A stretch of DNA of 64,000 bases from Lysobacterales bacterium (GTDB lineage: Bacteria; Pseudomonadota; Gammaproteobacteria; Xanthomonadales; SZUA-38): NCBI GenBank assembly GCA_030065125.1, contig JASJDM010000018.1:1-64000 (forward strand). The letters run 5' to 3'. Below the pieces are notes generated by a model. The model worked only from the letters and a program-made list of their open reading frames with translations, was not told where the DNA came from and did no database searches. The number at the start of each line of letters is the position of its first letter. Position 1 is the first letter of the stretch. The translations under genes were made by a program, and so were the position numbers. Shown here piece by piece: positions 25,266-31,070 of the stretch.

Positions 25266-27488
25266 ATGAAGTCAACTTTCGGTCCCGCGGCATGGGTTCT
25301 GACCCTGTTGCTGCTGTGGAACCCACCGTCCCCGTCGGCGGAGTGTACCCGGGAATCCCAGACCCGCCCCACGGTGGGGCTGGTGTTGAGCGGTGGCGGC
25401 GCCCGCGGGCAGGCGCATATCGGCGTGCTCAAGGTGCTTGAGGCCATGCGGATCCCGGTGGACGTGGTCACCGGTACCAGCATGGGATCCATCGTGGGCG
25501 GCCTGTACTCCGCCGGCATGCGGCCCGAGGAGATTGAAGACGTCATTCTCAGCGTTCGCTGGGACGATATGTTCACCGATGATTCCAGTCGTACCGAGCG
25601 CACCTTCCGTCGCAAGCGGGACGATGACCTGGATTTTTTTGGCCCACGGCTGGGCTACCGGGACGGTGAATTCGTACTGCCCGAGGCCGCGCTGGTGGGC
25701 CAGAAGGTGGGCCTGCTGTTTCAGCGCCTGACCCTGTCCCACACAACGGAGCAGGACTTTGACCGCCTGCCGATTCCCTTCCGGGCCGTTGCCGCGGACA
25801 TTGTCACCGGCGAGGAAGTCATTCTGGACTCCGGCAACCTGGCCCGGGCCATGCAGGCGAGCATGTCCATACCCGGCATCTTTGCCCCGGTTGCCGACGG
25901 TGACCGTCTGCTGGTGGACGGCGGCATCGTCAATAACCTGCCCATCCAGGTGGCCCGATCCATGGGTGCCGACGTGGTGATCGCGGTGGACGTGAGCTAC
26001 CCCCTGTATCCCCGGGACCGGCTGGAAAACGCCATCGCGGTTATCGGGCAGCTCACCAACCTGCTGGTCTATCGCGCCACCCAGGACCAGGTAAAGCACA
26101 TGCGGCCCCAGGACATCCTGATTCAGCCGCCGCTGGGCGAGGACTTTGGCTCCACCGATTTTGCCGCCTACGAAAAGGCCGTGCCGCTGGGTGCGGCCGG
26201 GACCATTGCGCACCGCCAGGCGCTGGAGCGTTTGTCCATCCCCGAGGCGCAGTACCAGGAATATCGCGCCGGCCTCCGCGCCTGCGACAGTCCCCGGCCC
26301 CGGTTGGAGTTCGTGAAACTGGAAAACCGTTCCAGCTATGCCGACGACGTCATTCTTGACCGGCTGAACGTCCGGGCCGGACAGCCGCTGGATTTCGACC
26401 AGATCGAACGCGACGTATCCTCCATCTATGGCCTGGGCCACCTGCGCGAAGTGCGCTATGAGCTGGTGGACGACGGCCCGCGCCAGGGCATCGTGTTGCA
26501 CGTCACCGACGACCACCGCGCCCCCAACCTTGTGGAATATGGCCTGAACTTTTTCTCCAATGGCCGCAACAACGCATTCAACCTGCGGCTGGGGTTTCTG
26601 CGCACCGGAATCGACCGAGTGGGGGGAGAATGGCGCACGGTTGCCCAGATGGGTGAGGAACCCGGACTGTTCACCGAACTCTACAAGCCGCTCAGGGCCG
26701 GGTCCCCCTATTTCTTCAACCCGCGACTGACCGTTGAACGGGCCCGCTTCGGACTTTTTGAGGGCGAAGACCCGCAGGCGCAAATCTTCGTGGACAGCGC
26801 GGAACTTGAGCTGACCCTGGGCAAAGAGTTCGGCAAGTCGGCTGAGATGGCCATGGGAATCCGCACCGGTGCGGCACGGGCCGAGGTCAATATCGGGGAC
26901 CCGGATCTTGTGGACTTGAATATCGGTACCGGCGAATCATTCCTCCGCTTGCGCTACGACCACCTGGACGACCTGTTTTTCCCCAACAGCGGGGGTTTCG
27001 GCAGCGCCGAGTTTTCGGTGGCTTCCACCTCCCTGGGCGCCGAACAATCATTCGAACAGCTGGAAATGGAGTACTACTACAATTTCAATCCCGCGCCGCG
27101 CCACCACCTGCTGCTGGGCGGCCGCTTCGATACCACCCTGGATGATGACGCGCCCATCAACGGCCTGTTCCGTGCCGGTGGCTTCGGCCAGCTGTCCGGG
27201 CTGGAGTTCAATCAGGTGGAAGGGCAGCACTTCGCCCTGCTGGTGGGCGGCTACCGGTACGAAGTGGGGCGGACGGGATTCCTGCCAGCCTACCTGGGCG
27301 GCACCCTGGAACTGGGCAACGCCTGGGATCGGCGCTCTGATATCGACCTGGATTCGGCCCTTCTGCAGGGCAGCCTTTATTTCGGCTACCGCTCCCCAAT
27401 TGGTCCCCTTTACATGGGCGTGGGGCTGGGCGAATCCAGCGACGGCACCTTTTTTATTCGGCTGGGTGACCTGTTTGTTTCGGATTAG
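25266..27488 (+). CDS. PlpD-like patatin autotransporter (type Vd)
   Basis: 740 aa. Signal peptide (VLTLLLLWNPPSPSA); patatin domain at ~35-330 with GGGARG at 43-48, GTSMG with Ser72 as nucleophile, and DGG at 218-220; one POTRA-like segment (VKLENRSSYADDVILDRLNVRAG region, ~350-430); then a 16-strand-type Omp85/BamA barrel ending in IRLGDLFV. This order is the type Vd (PlpD) secretion architecture, where a lipase is carried or released by its own barrel. ATG 25266 follows CGGAGC. Divergent from the sigma operon, so joint control is possible. Confidence 0.9.
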   Translation: MKSTFGPAAWVLTLLLLWNPPSPSAECTRESQTRPTVGLVLSGGGARGQAHIGVLKVLEAMRIPVDVVTGTSMGSIVGGLYSAGMRPEEIEDVILSVRWDDMFTDDSSRTERTFRRKRDDDLDFFGPRLGYRDGEFVLPEAALVGQKVGLLFQRLTLSHTTEQDFDRLPIPFRAVAADIVTGEEVILDSGNLARAMQASMSIPGIFAPVADGDRLLVDGGIVNNLPIQVARSMGADVVIAVDVSYPLYPRDRLENAIAVIGQLTNLLVYRATQDQVKHMRPQDILIQPPLGEDFGSTDFAAYEKAVPLGAAGTIAHRQALERLSIPEAQYQEYRAGLRACDSPRPRLEFVKLENRSSYADDVILDRLNVRAGQPLDFDQIERDVSSIYGLGHLREVRYELVDDGPRQGIVLHVTDDHRAPNLVEYGLNFFSNGRNNAFNLRLGFLRTGIDRVGGEWRTVAQMGEEPGLFTELYKPLRAGSPYFFNPRLTVERARFGLFEGEDPQAQIFVDSAELELTLGKEFGKSAEMAMGIRTGAARAEVNIGDPDLVDLNIGTGESFLRLRYDHLDDLFFPNSGGFGSAEFSVASTSLGAEQSFEQLEMEYYYNFNPAPRHHLLLGGRFDTTLDDDAPINGLFRAGGFGQLSGLEFNQVEGQHFALLVGGYRYEVGRTGFLPAYLGGTLELGNAWDRRSDIDLDSALLQGSLYFGYRSPIGPLYMGVGLGESSDGTFFIRLGDLFVSD

Positions 27489-27502
27489 ACGGCGGATGAG
27501 AC

Positions 27503-27530
27503 AGGAATTTCGGGCGTTTCCCCCGAATCC
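27503..27530. terminator. hairpin after the patatin autotransporter gene
   Basis: AGGAATTTCGGG and CCCGAATCCT can pair across a short loop with one bulge, 15 nt after the stop codon. No U-run follows, so this is a weak terminator candidate. The rest of 27489-27640 holds only the 15-bp palindrome listed separately. Confidence 0.35.
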
Positions 27531-27570
27531 TGCCAATTTTGCTGGAAATTGCCCGCAATGGGACCAAAAC

Positions 27571-27585
27571 TGACGCCCAGCGTCA
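27571..27585. promoter_or_regulatory. 15-bp palindrome upstream of the sigma-54 promoter
   Basis: TGACGC CCA GCGTCA is a perfect 6-bp inverted repeat, about 58 nt upstream of the -24 element. Enhancer-binding proteins that activate sigma-54 polymerase bind such dyads upstream of the promoter, so this is a candidate activator site. No cognate activator gene is in the window. Confidence 0.35.
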
Positions 27586-27641
27586 CCCCGGACACCCCCC
27601 GGGTGAGGCTGTAAGCCTCTGAATTTACATTATTTAAAACA

Positions 27642-27658
27642 CTGGCACGGATGTTGCT
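27642..27658 (+). promoter_or_regulatory. sigma-54 (-24/-12) promoter
   Basis: CTGGCACGGATGTTGCT matches the RpoN consensus in full: TGGCAC at 27643-27648, five bases, TTGC at 27654-27657, with the invariant GG and GC 12 bp apart. Transcription would begin near 27669, about 48 nt before the ATG of the 59-aa gene. The motif is intergenic and correctly oriented. Confidence 0.75.
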
Positions 27659-27716
27659 GGTAGTATAAATGCGTGATTCAAGCCCTGGGTAACACAAGGC
27701 AAAGGAGTTGACGGAT

Positions 27717-27896
27717 ATGGGTCATGCAAATACCACCACTCGCGTAAATCGTGTTGCGATGTTGCACGATCTCATGGTTGAGCTCTTTCGAGTGGAACTG
27801 GAATTGGAAGACGATCATAAGCCGTCAGCTTCACTGGAGCAGCTCCAGGTCAAACGATCAAAGCTGCAGTCAGCGCTAAGTCGACTGGGCGCCTGA
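27717..27896 (+). CDS. 59-aa coiled-coil small protein under sigma-54 promoter
   Basis: AAAGGAG at 27701-27707 sits 9 nt before ATG 27717; a TTG at 27708 abuts it and is unlikely. The product is a helical, charged small protein (VAMLHDLMVELFRVELELE, SLEQLQVKRSKLQSALSRL) with heptad-like spacing, no signal peptide and no Cys. Not recognised. A consensus sigma-54 promoter precedes it and a strong hairpin follows 34 nt after the stop, so it looks like a dedicated monocistronic unit. Codon use is ordinary, though GC is lower than in neighbouring genes. Confidence 0.7.
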   Translation: MGHANTTTRVNRVAMLHDLMVELFRVELELEDDHKPSASLEQLQVKRSKLQSALSRLGA

Positions 27897-27930
27897 TTCT
27901 CGCAAAACTTCTTCCTCCCTCAAAGGCGAA

Positions 27931-27958
27931 GGCCCATCCCGCTCCGGCGGGATGGGCC
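27931..27958 (+). terminator. strong hairpin after the 59-aa gene
   Basis: A perfect 12-bp stem, GGCCCATCCCGC with loop TCCG and GCGGGATGGGCC. No U-run follows (CTAACCTTCT), so this is a terminator-like or 3'-stabilising hairpin and not a canonical intrinsic terminator. Confidence 0.65.
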
Positions 27959-28006
27959 CTAACCTTCTAACCCGCAGAATGCACGAGTTCCGCTGTGGGA
28001 TTGCCA

Positions 28007-28024
28007 AATTGACAGTCGTCAATT
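28007..28024. repeat. perfect inverted repeat downstream of the lipoprotein gene
   Basis: AATTGAC AGTC GTCAATT is a perfect 7-bp dyad, about 70 nt past the stop of the minus-strand lipoprotein gene. It may be a protein site or a short stem. A second small hairpin (CGGGC TTC GCCCG) lies near 28073. Nothing else is seen in 27959-28095. Confidence 0.35.
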
Positions 28025-28095
28025 AACTCCAAGCACGCGAAATGAATGGGACGAGTCCAACTGTTCCGCTGCCGGGCTTCGCCCGCTTGATTTGG

Positions 28096-29577
28096 TCAAT
28101 CTCTTCGGTTCGGCGACCGACCCGAAGAGGAGCGGCTGCCCCGGTCTGACGATTTCGAGGACCGGTTGCTGTTGCGGGATGAACTGCTGCTGGGGCGGCT
28201 GTATGAGCGATTGGATGAACTCTGGGCCGGTCGACTGGCTGGTCGGGGCGCAGGCCTGGATGCCGGTCGCGGTGCCGGACGGGCCGCCGGCTGACTGCGG
28301 GCCGGCCGCGGGGCCGCTTTCGGCGTCCTTGGTGATGACTGGCGGCTGGTCGGCCTGGTGTATGTCCGGGCTGCGGGCTTGGTATACGTCCGTGCAGCAG
28401 GTTTGGGTGCGCTCCGCACCGAACTGCGGGAAGGCGCCCTTGCGCCGGCCTGGGCATTGGACTGCCGGGGCGCGCTGTAGGTTCTGGCCGGTCGGTTGGA
28501 ATCCCGTGCTGAATTGTAGGAACGCGCCGGGGCGGCAGACCGGTTGCTGCTGGAACGGCTGGACGGGCGCGAAACAGAGGTTTGCGGACGTGACTGGCTG
28601 CGCAGCCGCGTGCTTGAGTCAACCCGCGCCGGCGCCCTGTTTCGACTGTCCGAACTGGTGAACTGCCGGGTTGGCACCGTCGCCCGGGTCGACGGACGGG
28701 CAGAACCGCTGTTGGGTCGCGCGCTGGTTTGCGGTCTGACGCTGGTCGCGCTGCTCCGGCTGGAGGAACTGCTGCGAACCGAGGCCCTCGGCACTGGAAC
28801 GCCGTCCCTGGAACGGTTGCCACTGGACCGGCTCGTGGGGGTCCTATTGGTTTGGGACCGACTGGACGAGTTGGCCTGCGACCGACTGGACGAGCGATTG
28901 CTGCGTTCAGTCCGGGCCGCACTGCGGCGCCCGTTGACGGCCGCTGCGGAAGATCGCGAACGCGTGGTCAGCGCGCGACTCTCGGCCCGGGCCCGCCCGG
29001 ACCGGGCCGCGTCGGACTTGTAGCGGTAACGGGGGCTGTACCCAAGCTCATTCAGATCGCGCCGTGCGCTGACCCGGGTCAGGCGGGTGGCCTCTTCCCG
29101 GGCCGACCGGACCCGGCGGTCATATCGACCATAGCGGTGGTAATAAGGGTCGTAATAGCCGGAATAGTGGTGGTAGTAGTGGTGCGGCGAATAGTAGCCG
29201 TAGGAGGCAAATCCACCATAGTAGTGCGGCCAGTGGTACCGCGGGTAATAGCTGTGATAGCCGTAGAAATGATCGTAGTAGTGGTGACCGTAGTACGGCG
29301 TCCACACGTAAAAACTGGGCCAGTTGTCGTAATACAGGCTGAAGCCACTGTAGTGCCAGTACGGGTCATAGCCGTAGCCGTAACCCAGGCTGAACGAGCT
29401 GTAGCCACTGCCGCCTATGACCGGATAACCGCCGTAAATCACCTCGTCCACCACGTACTCGTGGTCATCAGCGTAATAGGTACCCTGTGAGGTATGCCCG
29501 TATTCGGGAACGGCGGGGTAATAGTAGGAACAGCCACCCAACAGGGCCGCTGCAACGACCAATGCTAAGGCTTTCAC
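28096..29577 (-). CDS. Tyr/His-rich then Arg/Ser-rich low-complexity lipoprotein
   Basis: 493 aa from GTG 29577, with AAGGAG 9 nt upstream. A lipobox (AAALLGGC, Cys16) makes it a lipoprotein. Residues ~17-150 are extremely Tyr/Gly/His-rich (for example YYGHHYYDHFYGYHSYY). Residues ~150-493 are Arg/Ser/Pro/Ala low complexity with near-repeats such as PKPAARTYTKPAARTY and RPAPRPASRPAPRPASRPA, strongly basic and almost certainly disordered. I recognise no enzyme domain. Such composition suggests metal or polyanion binding, or envelope/cell-surface scaffolding; all inference. Its upstream region holds the hairpin array. Confidence 0.8.
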   Translation of the reverse strand: MKALALVVAAALLGGCSYYYPAVPEYGHTSQGTYYADDHEYVVDEVIYGGYPVIGGSGYSSFSLGYGYGYDPYWHYSGFSLYYDNWPSFYVWTPYYGHHYYDHFYGYHSYYPRYHWPHYYGGFASYGYYSPHHYYHHYSGYYDPYYHRYGRYDRRVRSAREEATRLTRVSARRDLNELGYSPRYRYKSDAARSGRARAESRALTTRSRSSAAAVNGRRSAARTERSNRSSSRSQANSSSRSQTNRTPTSRSSGNRSRDGVPVPRASVRSSSSSRSSATSVRPQTSARPNSGSARPSTRATVPTRQFTSSDSRNRAPARVDSSTRLRSQSRPQTSVSRPSSRSSSNRSAAPARSYNSARDSNRPARTYSAPRQSNAQAGARAPSRSSVRSAPKPAARTYTKPAARTYTRPTSRQSSPRTPKAAPRPARSQPAARPAPRPASRPAPRPASRPAQSSSNRSYSRPSSSSSRNSNRSSKSSDRGSRSSSGRSPNRRD

Positions 29578-29623
29578 GATGGCAGACTCCTTGATGACAC
29601 AGCCTTATTATAGACGGAGACCC

Positions 29624-29650
29624 TGAACCCATCCTGAACAGATGGGTTCA
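29624..29650. promoter_or_regulatory. 10-bp perfect hairpin upstream of the lipoprotein gene
   Basis: TGAACCCATC and GATGGGTTCA flank a 7-nt loop. It lies 47 nt before the lipoprotein GTG and directly abuts the hairpin array, so it may belong to the 5' leader of the lipoprotein mRNA or be part of the repeat block. Confidence 0.45.
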
Positions 29651-29654
29651 GTTT

Positions 29655-29793
29655 TGGGGAACGGCTGCTTCGCAGCCTGGGGAACGCTCGCTGCGCGAGC
29701 TGGGGAACGCGCCCTGCGGGCGCTGGGGAACGACCGCTGAGGCGGTCTGGGAAACGGCCCCTGCGGGGCCTGGGGAACGCGCGCTTCGCGCGC
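29655..29793. repeat. tandem array of six 23-nt hairpin units
   Basis: Each unit is a constant linker, TGGGGAAC (one copy TGGGAAAC), followed by a 15- or 16-nt perfect hairpin with a 6-bp stem. Units begin at 29655, 29678, 29701, 29724, 29748 and 29771. The left stem halves are GGCTGC, GCTCGC, GCGCCC, GACCGC, GGCCCC and GCGCGC; each is matched exactly by its right half. The loop is TTC or TGC in five units and TGAG in the fourth, which explains its extra base. Stem sequence varies while pairing is kept, so the structure, not the sequence, is conserved. Confidence 0.85.
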
Positions 29794-29885
29794 TGGGGAT
29801 TCAATGCGTAGCCGCCCGCCAGGTGTTCTCCATCAGGTTTTCGAATGCACTCCGCCGTGGCAGCTGATTGCGTCTCCAATGGGGC

Positions 29886-29954
29886 CCAGCGCGAAGCGCG
29901 TTCCCTAGACCGCTTTAGCGGTCGTTCCCCAGCGCCCGCAGGGCGCGTTCCCTG
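29886..29954. repeat. three hairpin units in inverted orientation
   Basis: Read on the minus strand this block is AGGGAAC + hairpin GCGCCC-TGC-GGGCGC, TGGGGAAC + GACCGC-TAAA-GCGGTC, then AGGGAAC + a shorter GCGC-TTC-GCGC. Two stems are the same as those of units 3 and 4 of the direct array. An ~85-nt spacer of non-repeat sequence (29801-29885) separates the two blocks. Together the blocks and spacer occupy most of the 416-bp gene-free stretch 29578-29993. Confidence 0.8.
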
Positions 29955-29993
29955 ACGCCGCCGTTCAAGTAAAACGCCTGTTCGAATGAGTCT

Positions 29994-30200
29994 TCAAGCC
30001 TCCCTAAGGGCTTTAATCAGGAGCTCTCTCTCCAGCGTCGCCGTCGCCCGGTCCTTGAACTTCAGCTTCAGCAGCGCGTCACCAATCAGCTGAATATTGA
30101 CCTGGGCGCCCTCGTCGTTGGCGGCTTCGAACACCCGGGTGATGTGAATCACCTTGTCCAGCACTATGGCGTAGCCCTGGATCTCATGAATTTTGGCCAT
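29994..30200 (-). CDS. 68-aa hypothetical protein
   Basis: 68 aa, preceded by AGAAGGA before the ATG. Predicted to be mostly beta then one helix: IQGYAIVLDKVIHITRVFE, VNIQLIGDALLKLKFKD, TATLERELLIKAL. No signal peptide, membrane helix or recognised motif. The alternating hydrophobic pattern suggests a small folded domain. It is on the same strand as the DUF4389 gene, 43 nt downstream of it, probably in one transcript. Function unknown. Confidence 0.7.
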   Translation of the reverse strand: MAKIHEIQGYAIVLDKVIHITRVFEAANDEGAQVNIQLIGDALLKLKFKDRATATLERELLIKALREA

Positions 30201-30243
30201 GAATTCCTTCTCTTTTGATCAAACCCGCCCCGCAGGCGGCGGG

Positions 30244-30636
30244 CTAGCTGTCGTCAGCCGGCTTCTTTGAGACCTTCTTCTTGCCGGTTTTCTTTCGCGC
30301 GGTTTTTTTGCGGGGCTTGGGGGCCGGCTCCGGTTCGGCGGCCGGGGAATCGGCGGGTGCCTCCGACTGTGGCCACTCTCCGAAAGGGAACGGCTGGTCA
30401 TCGGTGTTCTGGGTGGCATAGGCCATGATCTGTCCCAGGTACCGGGACACCTGGCCGCCAAAATCCGCCAGCTGCTGATTACGCTCTCCACTGATCAGCA
30501 GGATGACCAGGTTCAACACCACCACGAAACCCAGCACCCACACGCCCAGCCAGAAAATCAGGGCGTAGAGCACGGTCAGCAGCAGCCGCAGCCAGTGGCT
30601 CGTATTGGAGAGGTTTTCTTTCACTTGGTCGGACAT
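30244..30636 (-). CDS. DUF4389 family membrane protein with Lys-rich tail
   Basis: 130 aa. ATG 30636 follows AGGAAC at good spacing, giving MSDQVKENLSNTSHWLRLL. Two closely spaced membrane helices (LLLTVLYALIFWLGVWVLG and FVVVLNLVILLIS) are followed by GERNQQLADFGGQVSRYL, the DUF4389 pattern. The last ~35 residues are Pro/Ala then Lys/Arg-rich (KPRKKTARKKTGKKKVSKK), a basic cytoplasmic tail that could touch nucleic acid or phospholipid. Function of the family is unknown. Confidence 0.82.
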   Translation of the reverse strand: MSDQVKENLSNTSHWLRLLLTVLYALIFWLGVWVLGFVVVLNLVILLISGERNQQLADFGGQVSRYLGQIMAYATQNTDDQPFPFGEWPQSEAPADSPAAEPEPAPKPRKKTARKKTGKKKVSKKPADDS

Positions 30637-30741
30637 GGGGTGTTCCTGGATCATTCAGCAAACCCCCACTCTAGCGAAAACCACCAGCGCTTTGCAGTGG
30701 CGTTGGTTTGGTCGTTAAAGTTTTTGCTCCGCCAGCCGAGC

Positions 30742-30770
30742 TTGACAGTGACCACAATTAACTGGACTAT
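30742..30770 (+). promoter_or_regulatory. possible promoter of the ilv-leu operon
   Basis: TTGACA at 30742-30747 is a perfect -35. Seventeen bases on, GACTAT at 30765-30770 is a poor -10. Transcription would then start close to the leader peptide ATG at 30779, leaving almost no 5' leader. Another start further upstream is possible. Confidence 0.4.
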
Positions 30771-30778
30771 CGAGACCT

Positions 30779-30925
30779 ATGCGCAGATACACGACCCATC
30801 GCAGTGCTTCACGGACCGGCCGCAAGACGGCGCGGGTTGCCGTGCGCAGCCTGCCCGTTGGGGCCATCAGCCTTCTGGTCCTCGTGCTTCTTATTATCGT
30901 CTCAAGACTGAGCGGGGTCGGCTGA
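30779..30925 (+). CDS. ilv operon attenuator leader peptide
   Basis: 48 aa ending ...VSRLSGVG. Codons 32-41 (30872-30901) read L-L-V-L-V-L-L-I-I-V, ten branched-chain codons in a row, the hallmark of ilv leader peptides. The gene ends 30 nt before an intrinsic terminator and ~145 nt before ilvG. Ribosome stalling here when charged Leu/Val/Ile tRNA is short would shift downstream RNA pairing. The N-terminal half is Arg/Thr-rich. Its length exceeds that of the 32-aa E. coli ilv leader. GAG about 7 nt before the ATG is a weak ribosome site. Confidence 0.82.
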   Translation: MRRYTTHRSASRTGRKTARVAVRSLPVGAISLLVLVLLIIVSRLSGVG

Positions 30926-30987
30926 ACACGCCTTAAACACAAGGATTCAACAAAACCCCGCTTCCGAAAGGAGCGGGGTTTTTTTTT
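30911..30987 (+). terminator. ilv attenuator: antiterminator segment and intrinsic terminator
   Basis: The terminator stem pairs ACCCCGCTTCC (30955-30965) with GGAGCGGGGT (30970-30979) around a GAAA loop with one bulged T, followed by nine T (30979-30987): a strong intrinsic terminator. AGCGGGGT at 30911-30918, inside the last leader codons, is identical to the terminator's right arm and so can pair with ACCCCGCT (30955-30962), which would prevent terminator formation. This is the expected 2:3 versus 3:4 choice of an attenuator. Confidence 0.85.
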
Positions 30988-31070
30988 GGCAGCAGGAAAA
31001 TGACAGTGCAGAAACGACAACGATGTCCAGGATCAATGACCGGCACAGGTATACGGTCGAGGAGGCCACG

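Noticed and set aside
28729..29490. Open frames opposite the low-complexity lipoprotein
   Set aside because: Produced by repeated Tyr and Arg/Ser codons read backwards. The minus strand alone has a ribosome site, signal peptide and lipobox. Some doubt remains about the full length of the sense frame.
29655..29954. CRISPR array
   Set aside because: Units are contiguous with an 8-nt constant part and self-complementary variable part; no spacer of normal length, no cas genes.
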